Source: Saccharopolyspora erythraea (GTDB lineage Bacteria > Actinomycetota > Actinomycetes > Mycobacteriales > Pseudonocardiaceae). From it: 64,000 nucleotides of DNA. Shown piece by piece: positions 18,791 to 25,825 of this stretch. Position 1 is the stretch's first letter, and every line of letters begins with the position of its first letter. Below the pieces are notes generated by a model. That model did no database searches. It was not told where the DNA came from and worked only from the letters and a program-made list of their open reading frames with translations. A program made the translations under genes and the position numbers. Location of the stretch: contig NZ_CP054839.1 of the NCBI RefSeq assembly GCF_018141105.1, positions 6,947,411 to 7,011,410 of the forward strand, in the 5' to 3' direction.

Positions 18791-19576
18791 CTAACGCCTG
18801 CGGGCGAAGTAGCGGTCGCCGCTGCGCGTCAGCTCCAGGTCCTGGTCGAAGGTCTTGGACAGGTTGTCCTCGGTGATCACGTCGCCGAGCAGGCCCTGGG
18901 CGACGGCCGAGCCGTCGCGCAGCAGCAGGGCGTGGGTGAAGCCCGGCGGGATCTCCTCGACATGGTGGGTGACCAGCACCGATGCCGGGGCGTCGGGGTC
19001 CATGGCCAGCGCCGAGAGCCGGGCGACCAGGTCCTCCCGGCCGCCGAGGTCGAGCCCGGCGGCCGGCTCGTCCAGCAGCAGCAGCTCGGGATCGGTCATC
19101 AGGGCGCGGGCGATCACGGCGCGCTTGCGCTCGCCCTCCGACAGCGTCCCGAAGGCGCGGTCGGCGAGGTGGGCGACGCCGAGCAGGTCCAGCAGCTCCG
19201 CGGCCCGGTCGGTGTCCATCTCGTCGTACTGCTCCCGCCAGCGGCCGACCACCGACCAGCCCGCGCTGACCACCACGTCGAGCACCAGCTCCTCGCCGGG
19301 CACGCGCGCCGCCAGCGCGGCCGAGCACAGCCCGATGCGCGGGCGCAGCTCGAACACGTTGGTGCGGCCCATGCGTTCGGAGAGCACGTCGACGGTGCCC
19401 TCGCTCGGGTGCATCTCGGCGGCCGCCATCTTCAGCAGGGTCGTCTTGCCCGCGCCGTTGGGGCCCAGCACGACCCATCGCTCGTCGAGCTCGACCGACC
19501 AGTTCACGTCGGCCACCAGCGTGGTCTCGCCCCGCCGGACGCCGACGCCATCCATCCGGATGACCAGGTCGTCCAC
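18791..19576 (-). CDS. ABC transporter ATP-binding protein (Rv3041c-like)
   Basis: 261 residues, a single ABC ATPase domain: Walker A GPNGAGKTT, signature LSEGERKRAVIARAL, Walker B LLLLDEPAAGLDLGG, and switch His in VLVTHHVEEIP. No permease gene is adjacent, as with Rv3041c, so the membrane partner is elsewhere or the protein acts alone. The GTG at 19576 has GGGAGG 5 bp upstream; longer readings run through non-conserved DNA. Substrate unknown. Confidence 0.9.
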   Translation of the reverse strand: MDDLVIRMDGVGVRRGETTLVADVNWSVELDERWVVLGPNGAGKTTLLKMAAAEMHPSEGTVDVLSERMGRTNVFELRPRIGLCSAALAARVPGEELVLDVVVSAGWSVVGRWREQYDEMDTDRAAELLDLLGVAHLADRAFGTLSEGERKRAVIARALMTDPELLLLDEPAAGLDLGGREDLVARLSALAMDPDAPASVLVTHHVEEIPPGFTHALLLRDGSAVAQGLLGDVITEDNLSKTFDQDLELTRSGDRYFARRR

Positions 19577-19804
19577 GTCTACCTCCCAGCCGTGATTGCC
19601 CGCGGCTAGCGGCCCGGTCGTCGCGCATGCGACCGCCGCGGCTACCGGCGAGCCCCTCCGCCGCCCATTCTTCCGCCTCGGCGCCGGGCGCCTGCGGCGG
19701 GGTTTCACCTGGCCGGGTGATCTAGGTCGCACACCCCGCCCAGCATCCGGGACGCCGGCCGCAGCGGTGGCCGCGGCCCAGCCGCACGTGCCAGGATCGG
19801 CGAC

Positions 19805-19876
19805 GTGTCCGGTTCGTTGCTCACACGTGATCGCGTGGTCGACCTGCTGATGGTCGTCACCTCTGCGTGTCGCTGA
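19805..19876 (+). CDS. Cysteine-type leader peptide upstream of cysteine dioxygenase
   Basis: A 23-codon reading frame with a good ribosome site (AGGA at 19793-19796, 8 nt before GTG). Its C-terminal part reads TRDRVVDLLMVVTSACR and stops at once. This matches the form of the short actinobacterial leader peptides annotated before sulfur genes (a Arg-x-x-VDL stretch, then S-A-x-C-R at the end). It ends 139 bp before the cysteine dioxygenase start. A ribosome pausing at the single Cys codon near the stop could control a following hairpin, giving cysteine-responsive attenuation. The mechanism is inferred. Confidence 0.6.
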   Translation: MSGSLLTRDRVVDLLMVVTSACR

Positions 19877-19877
19877 C

Positions 19878-19915
19878 GCGTTCGTCCTGCTGACCCCTCT
19901 TCCGGGTCCCAACGC
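19878..19915 (+). promoter_or_regulatory. Hairpin after the leader peptide
   Basis: Just after the leader stop codon, GCGTT (19878-19882) can pair with AACGC (19911-19915) and GACCC (19892-19896) with GGGTC (19904-19908), forming an interrupted stem-loop. A second short palindrome, CATCGCGATG, lies closer to the gene at about 19951-19960. They could be alternative structures for attenuation or for hiding the ribosome site of the next gene. Confidence 0.4.
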
Positions 19916-20015
19916 GCGGCACAGCGAACCAAGCACGACCTCGCCCACCCACATCGCGATGGGTGTGCCGTGTCGCGCCGATTCCACCGGTATGACACGA
20001 AATCTGGAGCCTTCC

Positions 20016-20609
20016 ATGACCTCCGTGCACCCGCACGTCTCCCAGTACACCCCCACCGGAGAACTGCCCGCCGTCGGCGGGGTGCAGCTGCACCCCGACC
20101 TCGACGTGCGCCTGCTACGCGACCTCGTCCCGGCCGACCGCACACTGTGGACACCTCGCGAGCTGCGAGACCTGACCAGCGCCGTCACCTCCGAGCTCAC
20201 CGGGCTGCTGCTGGACGTCGTCCGCGTCGACGACGAGGAGCGCTGGTGGGCGCGACTCGGCCTGACCGCGGGCGTCGAGCTGTGGCTGCTGTCGTGGGCA
20301 CCGGGGCAGGGCACCAAGCCGCACGACCACGGCGGTGCCTCCGGCTCGTTCGCGGTGCTGTTCGGCGAACTGCGCGAGGACTACGTCTACCCCGGCGGAC
20401 CCGTGCGCACCGCCCGGCACGACATCGGCTCGGCGATGGGCTTCGGCAGCGGGCGCGCGCACCAGGTGCGCAACGTCAGCTCCGTCAACGCGGCCAGCGT
20501 GCACGCCTACTCGCCGCCCCTGCTGCCGGTGCGGCACTACGCCGACCTGGCCGACGTGCCGCCGGTCCCGCCGCAGCGGCACCCGTTCCAACCGGAGGTC
20601 GTCCGATGA
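20016..20609 (+). CDS. cdoA: Cysteine dioxygenase
   Basis: 197 residues of the cupin-type cysteine dioxygenase family (cysteine + O2 to cysteine sulfinate, non-haem iron). Iron ligands are visible in KPHDHGGASGSF (His-x-His) and GRAHQVRNVSS (third His). The ATG at 20016 has GGAG 7 nt upstream; an in-frame ATG at 19992 is less well placed. Its stop overlaps the next start (ATGA), so it is coupled to a rhodanese-like protein, a common actinobacterial pair for cysteine sulfur breakdown. A cysteine-type leader peptide precedes it. Confidence 0.92.
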   Translation: MTSVHPHVSQYTPTGELPAVGGVQLHPDLDVRLLRDLVPADRTLWTPRELRDLTSAVTSELTGLLLDVVRVDDEERWWARLGLTAGVELWLLSWAPGQGTKPHDHGGASGSFAVLFGELREDYVYPGGPVRTARHDIGSAMGFGSGRAHQVRNVSSVNAASVHAYSPPLLPVRHYADLADVPPVPPQRHPFQPEVVR

Positions 20610-21016
20610 GCGCACCCACCACCGGCCCCTACGGCGTCGAGCACCTGCTGGCGGATTCCCGCACGGAACTGGAGCGGGTGAGCCCGCAGGAGGCGGCGGA
20701 GCTGCAACGGCAGGGCGGGCTGATCATCGACATCCGCCCGGACGCCAACCGCCTCGCGGAGGGCGAGATCCCGGGGGCGCTCACCGTCGAGCGGATCGTC
20801 CTGGAGTGGCGGCTCGACCCGGCCAGCCCGCACCGGCTGTCCGGGCTCCGCCCGCACCAACCGGTCGTGCTGGTCTGCAACGAGGGCTACGCCTCCAGCC
20901 TCGCCGCCGCCCAGGCCCGCGAGCTGGGCCTGACCCGCGCGACCGACCTCGACGGCGGCTTCCGCGCCTGGAAGGCCGCCGGCCTTCCCGTCACCACCGC
21001 CCCCGCAGGGGCCTGA
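20606..21016 (+). CDS. Rhodanese-like sulfurtransferase
   Basis: 136 residues, one rhodanese domain: LIIDIRPDANRLAEGEIPGAL (CH2A-like region) and the active-site loop VCNEGYASS with Cys91, followed by DLDGGFRAWKAAGLPV. A six-residue loop after Cys is typical of single-domain sulfurtransferases. It overlaps cysteine dioxygenase by 4 bp and a strong terminator follows 5 bp after the stop, so this is a two-gene operon. Likely handles persulfide or sulfite coming from cysteine breakdown. Confidence 0.92.
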   Translation: MSAPTTGPYGVEHLLADSRTELERVSPQEAAELQRQGGLIIDIRPDANRLAEGEIPGALTVERIVLEWRLDPASPHRLSGLRPHQPVVLVCNEGYASSLAAAQARELGLTRATDLDGGFRAWKAAGLPVTTAPAGA

Positions 21017-21020
21017 CGTA

Positions 21021-21061
21021 AACCGTGGGGCCTCCGCCAACACCAAGGAGGCCCCACGGTT
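21021..21061 (+). terminator. Terminator of the cysteine dioxygenase operon
   Basis: Perfect 15-bp inverted repeat (21021-21035 with 21047-21061), 11-nt loop, starting 5 bp after the rhodanese stop codon. Confidence 0.85.
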
Positions 21062-21239
21062 CCCAATACCGTCGAATATCACCTGATCGAATAATTCCCT
21101 CGAACCTCTGTTCAGTTCACCCCCATCGTCACCGATGTTCAAGCCAACGGCAGGGAGATCCCGGCCGTTCCGGCCGTGGGATCCCGGATTCGCGATCCCA
21201 TGTGGACAGTGAGGCGGTCGACGATGTGCAGGGATGATC

Positions 21240-22074
21240 ATGAGCAGCGGGAACAGCCCGACCTGGTGGCGCCGCAAACTCGGACGCCGCGTGCGAGCGA
21301 TGCGCGAAAGCGCCGGTCTCACGTTGGAAGCGGCCGCGGTCGCGCTCGACTTCTCCAGCAGCAAACTCGCCCGCCTCGAAGCCGGTGGCCAGGGCATCGA
21401 CGTCCACTGGGTGCGCTCGATGATGGACGTCTACGACCAGCGCGACGACGAACTCGTCGAGATGGCGCGGAGGTCCAAGCAGAAGGGCTGGTGGCACAAG
21501 CACGGGTTCAACGACCAGGGCTATGTCGGGCTGGAGACCGAGGCCGTACTGGTCCAGTGCTTCTACGCGACCTTGATCCCGGGCCTGCTGCAGAGCGACG
21601 AATACGCGAGGGCGGTGTTCGAGGGATCGCACGTGCGACGTTCCGAGGAGTGGATAAGCAGCCAGGTAACCGTGCGCGCCCACCGTCAGCGACGACTGCA
21701 CGACGCGGCGAACCCGCTTCGGCTCAACGCCGTGACCACCGACTCCGCGTTGCACCAGCTCATCGGCGACGCATGCGCCCTCCGAAGGCAGATGCAACGG
21801 CTCTTGGAGCTGGCATCGCTACCCAGCGTCGACTTCCGGGTACTCCCATCGACCGCCGGAATGCATGACGGGCTGAACGGCCCGTTCACGATGCTGCACT
21901 TCGCAGACCCCGAGGACGGCGTAGTCGTGTACGCCGAACACGCTAGGAGCGATTCACACGGACAAGCCATCGGAAGTCCACGCCTGTAGGGTCAAATTCG
22001 AGCACCTCCGCGCCATCGCACTCTCCCCAGCGGATTCGACGGCCATGGTCGGCGAGGTGATGAACGCGTTGTGA
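21240..22074 (+). pseudogene. Scr1-family helix-turn-helix regulator (DUF5753), frameshifted
   Basis: XRE-type DNA-binding N-terminus (RVRAMRESAGLTLEAAAVALDFSSSKLARLEAG) followed by the DUF5753 domain (GLETEAVLVQCFYATLIPGLLQ, FTMLHFADPEDGVVVYAEH). The first frame stops at 21987-21989, but a second frame from about 21952 continues with the expected DUF5753 ending (IHTDKPSEVHACRVKFEHL up to MVGEVMNAL) and stops at 22072-22074. One base too many (or two missing) near 21946-21952 breaks the gene. Either a true mutation or a sequence error. A DUF397 gene follows at once, the usual partner. ATG at 21240 or 21234. Confidence 0.85.
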
Positions 22075-22096
22075 AACGGAAGCGTGGTGGGTGGTC

Positions 22097-22303
22097 ATGT
22101 TCGCCGTGGATCTCTCCCAGGCCCGCTGGCGCAAGAGCAGCCGAAGCGACACCGGCAGCGGCGGCAACTGCGTCGAGGTCGCATTCACAGGCACGGTGAC
22201 GGCGGTCCGCGACTCCAAGGAACCCGACGGCCCGAAACTGATCTTCACCCCCACGCAATGGCGGCACTTCCTAACCACAGCCCAACGCGGAAACCTCGAC
22301 TGA
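22097..22303 (+). CDS. DUF397 domain protein
   Basis: 68 residues, the whole DUF397 domain: ARWRKSSRSDTGSGGNCVEVAF, then VTAVRDSKEPDGPKLIFTPTQW. These small actinobacterial proteins are nearly always encoded after a Scr1-type HTH/DUF5753 regulator, as here (22 bp gap), and are thought to act as its partner, in some cases as a toxin-antitoxin-like or developmental pair (BldB-associated systems). With the upstream regulator frameshifted, this copy may be an orphan. GTG 22091 is an alternative start. Confidence 0.85.
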   Translation: MFAVDLSQARWRKSSRSDTGSGGNCVEVAFTGTVTAVRDSKEPDGPKLIFTPTQWRHFLTTAQRGNLD

Positions 22304-22342
22304 CAACACCACCAAGCAACTTCGCCACACACGGGCGGTGCC

Positions 22343-22410
22343 GTGGTTCTCATCCCGTCGACCTGGCGCCAGCCCTTAGCCCTCGTGGAGGCCGACGGGA
22401 TGAGAACCAC
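22343..22410. terminator. Long-loop inverted repeat after DUF397
   Basis: Perfect 18-bp inverted repeat: GTGGTTCTCATCCCGTCG at 22343-22360 and its complement at 22393-22410, with a 32-nt spacer. It lies 39 bp after the DUF397 stop. It may be a terminator or a remnant of an inserted element. Confidence 0.55.
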
Positions 22411-22508
22411 CAACCGCCCCACCGCAGCATCCCCCGAAAACCCACTCATCCCGGAGACCTGCCGGGGGCCTGGGGGCGGCGAGCGCCCCAGAAACCACCC
22501 ACCCAAAG

Positions 22509-22740
22509 CGACCCGCAAAGCCAGGGTGAGTACGTCGAAAACCCACGCGTCCCCGCCCTCAAAGTAAGCCGCCAGCCCCGCTGGATGCCTCGAAAACCCC
22601 GCACCCCGCCCTCAAAGCGACCCGCCAACCCCGCTGGATACGTCGAAAACCCCTGCGCCCCCACCCTCAAAGGTGACCCGCAAAGCCAGGGCGACGCCCC
22701 GAAAACCCCGCACCACCACCCCAATGCGACCCGCCATCCC
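22509..22740. repeat. Degenerate 53-56 bp direct repeats
   Basis: Four head-to-tail copies (22509-22564, 22565-22617, 22618-22673, 22674-22726) and the start of a fifth. Each has a GACCCGC or AGCCGCC head, a GCCAGGG or CCCGCTGG middle, a CGAAAACCC core and a CCCTCAAAG or CCCCAATG tail. Copies 1 and 4 share one form of the middle part, copies 2 and 3 another. The stretch 22411-22835 shows no plausible gene. Confidence 0.7.
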
Positions 22741-22835
22741 AACCCACCCCTGGTGCGACTGCCCCACCCCGGCCTCATCACACCTGCGCCAAACCGCCCC
22801 TACCCCCTCACCCGATCGCCTAAAGTCCTGGCCTC

Positions 22836-24056
22836 GTGCGAAGGCTGCAAGGGCTCCCCGGACTGCAACGGCTCCGCGGGCTGCGAGAGCTCCCCTGGTT
22901 GCAAGGGCTGCGCCGGTTCGTCCGGCCGTGGATGGTCGTCGCCGTCGCGGGGCTGCTCGCGGTCGGTGTCGTCGAGGTGATCGCGGGCGGCGGCCCGGCC
23001 GGGTACGTCCTCGGTGTCCTGGGGGCGCTGGTGGGAGTGGTCCTGCTGCCGATGGCCACCCAGCTCGGGTTGCTCGCCGGCTCGTTCGTCTTCGGGCTGC
23101 GAGTCCGCCACATCGTGTTCGGGGCGATGCGGTCGCTGGGTTCGTGGACGGTCGGCAGGATCACGTTCACGCTCCGCGCGCTGCCGGTGACCATCGGCTC
23201 CGAGATCGGCCCGTGGCGCAAGCCGGTGATCCTGCGGTGCTGGCTTGCGGGTGTGGTGTCGGCTCTCACCGGCATCGGCGTCGTCGTGGCGTCGTGGCTG
23301 CTGGCCGACGGGCCGTTCTGGCGCGGGTTCGTGCTCGCCGCGACTCCGCTGATGCTCTACAAGCTGTGGCCCCGGCGGGTTCCGCTGGCCACCTCCACCG
23401 GCTGGCTGCTGTTCGGGCTGCCCCGCATGCCGGAACCCAAGCGGACGGAGTTCTGCGCCGGGCCGATGGCCGCCCGCGCCTACGAGGCGTTGCGCGAGGG
23501 CGACCTCGACCGGGCCCAGTCGCTCACCGACGAACTCGCCGCCGAGCACCCCGAGCTGAACACGACGGTGTCGTGCCGGGTCTCGATGCACGAGGCGCGC
23601 GGTGAGTACGCGCAGGCCGTGATGATGCTGCTCCAGCACATCTCCGCCGCCGACATCCCGCCGCGCGAGATGTCCTACACGCTGGCGGGGATGGCGGGAC
23701 TGGGCTTCGCCGCCGTGGAGGCCGGGCAGTTGCCCGGCGACGACCTGCTCCCCCTGTCGAAGAAGGCGCTCGACGACGCCGTGAAGCTCGGGTTCCCGTC
23801 GTTCGACCTCAGCGGTACGCGGGGACTGCTGGCACTCGTGGAGGGCGACGTGGACGAAGCCGCCCGGCTGGCGGCCGTCGGCTCGGACCACAACACCTCG
23901 CCGCTGGCCCGCGCCGACTGCTACGCGACGCTGGCCCGCGCCCACATGGCCCAGCATGACAACGCCGCGGCACGTGAAGCGCTCGCCAGGGCCGAGGAAC
24001 TCGCCGCTTGGTGGCCCCGCGTCCGCGAGACGCGCGCACGCCTCCAGGTCAGCTGA
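22836..24056 (+). CDS. Membrane protein resembling an inactive site-2 protease with a TPR-like tail
   Basis: 406 residues. About four to five membrane segments in residues 32-195, then a soluble helical part with TPR-like pairs (AYEALREGDLDRAQSLTDELAAEHPE, ARGEYAQAVMMLLQHI, LLALVEGDVDEAARLAAVG). The order of segments resembles M50 proteases: a helix where HExxH is expected reads TQLGL (75-79), followed by FGLRVRHIVFGAM, WTVGRITFTLRALPV, and later ATSTGWLLFG where active enzymes carry a metal-binding Asp (SDGW). So zinc ligands appear lost. GTG start is 9 nt after a TAAAGT -10 box, fitting a leaderless mRNA. The N-terminus has Leu-rich short repeats. Function unknown. Confidence 0.6.
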   Translation: MRRLQGLPGLQRLRGLRELPWLQGLRRFVRPWMVVAVAGLLAVGVVEVIAGGGPAGYVLGVLGALVGVVLLPMATQLGLLAGSFVFGLRVRHIVFGAMRSLGSWTVGRITFTLRALPVTIGSEIGPWRKPVILRCWLAGVVSALTGIGVVVASWLLADGPFWRGFVLAATPLMLYKLWPRRVPLATSTGWLLFGLPRMPEPKRTEFCAGPMAARAYEALREGDLDRAQSLTDELAAEHPELNTTVSCRVSMHEARGEYAQAVMMLLQHISAADIPPREMSYTLAGMAGLGFAAVEAGQLPGDDLLPLSKKALDDAVKLGFPSFDLSGTRGLLALVEGDVDEAARLAAVGSDHNTSPLARADCYATLARAHMAQHDNAAAREALARAEELAAWWPRVRETRARLQVS

Positions 24057-24780
24057 AGCTTCCCGCCGAACCACCGAAAGTCCCCGCCGAACCGCCGAAC
24101 GTCTCCGCCGAACCGCCGAAAGTCCCCGCCGAACCGCGGAAGTCCGCCGAACCGCCGGAACCCTCCGCACCGGCCGCGATCGCCGCCAGCTCGTCCCGCA
24201 CGAGTTCGCGGGTCCGCTCCACCGCCAGCTCTCCGGGGAACACCGCCGCCTGGAGCGTCAGGCCGTCCATGAACACGTGCAGGCGCGCAGACCGCTCCTC
24301 CAGGGCGGGGTCCGGCAGCTGATCGCCGACCGCCTCCGGCGGGCGCACACCACAGCAGCAGGCGACGGCGATGCGGCAGAGGTGGCGCTCACCGTTCCAG
24401 CTCGCCCGGCACATCTCGGCGAGCGAGTCGTCGACACGGCTGCGCACGAGGAATGCCAGCCACACGTCCACCTCGCGACGGCGGTCCGCATCCAGCGGAA
24501 GCAGTTCCTCGAGCACCCGTTGCGCCCGCTCCTGGCCCGGCAGCTCCGCTCGCAGGTGGTCCGCGACCCGGGCGGCCACGCGCTTGCCCATCTCCTGCGC
24601 GGCGAACCGCAGCAAGCCGCGCTGGCTGTCGAAGTAGTGCCGCAGGCCGCCGACGGAGACACCTGCTTCCTCCGCGACCTTGCGGACCGTGGCGCCCTCG
24701 ATGCCGTCGCGGGCGATGAGCTGCCAGACGACGCGGGTGAGCTCCGCCCGCCGCTGGTCGTGATCGACGAGCTTCGGCAC
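24049..24780 (-). CDS. TetR family regulator with Gly-Ser repeat tail
   Basis: 243 residues. N-terminal HTH: LTRVVWQLIARDGIEGATVRKVAEEAGVSVGGLRHYFDSQRGLL, of the TetR_C_6/BetI-like kind. The ligand domain is followed by an unusual tail of GGSAGTF-type heptads (about residues 208-243), encoded by 21-bp tandem repeats. GTG start at 24780 lies 6 nt after an extended -10 (TGcTATAAA), suggesting a leaderless mRNA. It is divergent from a CPBP protease gene with a palindrome between them, and its 3' end overlaps the convergent membrane-protein gene by 8 bp. Confidence 0.85.
   Translation of the reverse strand: MPKLVDHDQRRAELTRVVWQLIARDGIEGATVRKVAEEAGVSVGGLRHYFDSQRGLLRFAAQEMGKRVAARVADHLRAELPGQERAQRVLEELLPLDADRRREVDVWLAFLVRSRVDDSLAEMCRASWNGERHLCRIAVACCCGVRPPEAVGDQLPDPALEERSARLHVFMDGLTLQAAVFPGELAVERTRELVRDELAAIAAGAEGSGGSADFRGSAGTFGGSAETFGGSAGTFGGSAGSFS
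24062..24165. repeat. 21-bp tandem repeats in the tetR 3' end
   Basis: About five copies of a CCGCCGAACCGCCGAAAGTC-like unit: 24062-24082, 24083-24103, 24104-24124, a 20-bp copy at 24125-24144 and a degenerate one to 24165. Being 21 bp long, they encode heptapeptide repeats in frame. The 20-bp copy changes the frame, which explains the degenerate DFRGSAGTF beginning of the repeat tail. Confidence 0.8.
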
Positions 24781-24856
24781 GGGCCGTTTATAGCACCGCG
24801 CCAGGTGGTCCCACATCTTCACCGCACACACGTGCGATTTCCATTACAGTACGCCT
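24781..24856. promoter_or_regulatory. Divergent leaderless promoters and TetR operator candidate
   Basis: Toward tetR an extended -10 (TATAAA read on the minus strand) ends 6 nt before GTG; toward the CPBP gene TACAGT (24845-24850) ends 6 nt before GTG 24857. The palindrome CGCACacacGTGCG (24823-24836) sits between them and is the best candidate for the TetR binding site. Confidence 0.55.
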
Positions 24857-25798
24857 GTGCGAAATAAGCCCGACGACCTCACCCACGACCTGTTACCCGC
24901 CAGATGGGGACGAGCCGTCCTGATCACCGGAGTGGCGTTGATCGTGGCATCGGCGACATACCTGGTGCTGACCGGAAACACCGGCATCAGGTACTCCGCG
25001 GACCACACCGGCACGGTGCCGATGTGGACCCGGTGGGTGCCAGCCCTCGCCGGGCTCCTCCTGGCTCTGCTGATCCCCGGCGGAAGCCGCGCGGCCACGC
25101 CGCAGCCGCCCGCGGCAGGGCGGACACCGCCCTATCCGCAGGCGGTGGTCCTGATCACCGCGGCCGTCGCTTTCGCCGCATCGCTGCGACTGGCCGGCGG
25201 CGGGGAACCGGCGCACACGCTCCTCAAGCTCGCGCTGCTGCTCTGCGTCCCGGCCGTGGCGTTCTGGCTGCTGCGCCGCAGGGGCGACGCGACGCAGCCC
25301 GGCCACCGCCGGAACACAGCGCCACAGCCTGACGCTTCCGCGCCGGGCGACGCGGAAACGGCCTCCTGGCGTCGCTACGGGCCGCTGATCCCCGTCGCCG
25401 CCTGGTTCGCGCTCAGCTTCACCGGCCCGTTCGCGATTCCGCCCAGCGACTACGGCCGCACGGTCGATCCCGTCACGCTGCTGGTCACCATCGCCGTCGT
25501 GTTCCTGGTGAACAGCTTGCTCGAGGAGGTCTTCTACCGTCGCTGGTTGCAGTCCACCTGCGAGGCCGTCCTCGGCCGCCGGCCCGCGATCGTGCTGGCC
25601 GCACTGCTGTGGGCCTCCTGGCACGTCGGCATCCAGGGCACCGGAACGCTGGCGGACGACCTCGCCTCGGTGTTCGTCAACCAGGGCGTCCAGGGCCTGT
25701 TCCTCGGCTACCTCTACAGCAAGCACCGCCTGATGTGGCCGATCCTCACCGTCCACGGCCTCACGAACTCCGCCCCGATCCTGCTCGGCCTGCTGTGA
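24857..25798 (+). CDS. CPBP family intramembrane metalloprotease
   Basis: 313 residues with about seven or eight hydrophobic helices. The CPBP (Abi/CAAX-protease-like) motifs are complete: LLEEVFYRRW with Glu223-Glu224 and Arg228, LWASWHVGIQ with His256, and LTVHGLTNS with the last His and Asn. An insert rich in Pro, Ala and Arg (about 75-92 and 141-170) makes cytosolic loops. Divergent from a TetR gene that probably controls it. Bacterial members cut membrane substrates or take part in peptide resistance; the substrate here is unknown. Confidence 0.88.
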   Translation: MRNKPDDLTHDLLPARWGRAVLITGVALIVASATYLVLTGNTGIRYSADHTGTVPMWTRWVPALAGLLLALLIPGGSRAATPQPPAAGRTPPYPQAVVLITAAVAFAASLRLAGGGEPAHTLLKLALLLCVPAVAFWLLRRRGDATQPGHRRNTAPQPDASAPGDAETASWRRYGPLIPVAAWFALSFTGPFAIPPSDYGRTVDPVTLLVTIAVVFLVNSLLEEVFYRRWLQSTCEAVLGRRPAIVLAALLWASWHVGIQGTGTLADDLASVFVNQGVQGLFLGYLYSKHRLMWPILTVHGLTNSAPILLGLL

Positions 25799-25825
25799 AA
25801 CCCCGGAAAAGCCCGAGAACCGCCC

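Noticed and set aside
22509-22740. CRISPR array
   Set aside because: No identical repeats with unique spacers; the copies themselves are the only pattern, and no cas genes are near.
22446-22781. Minus-strand frame with repeats like GFSTYPAGLAGRFEGG
   Set aside because: It merely reads the DNA repeats; length changes (53 versus 56 bp) and lack of a ribosome site argue against a protein.
22084-22980. Plus-strand frame running through DUF397 and the repeats
   Set aside because: The DUF397 protein is in another frame, and the frame through the repeats shows only low-complexity Pro/Lys/Asn sequence.
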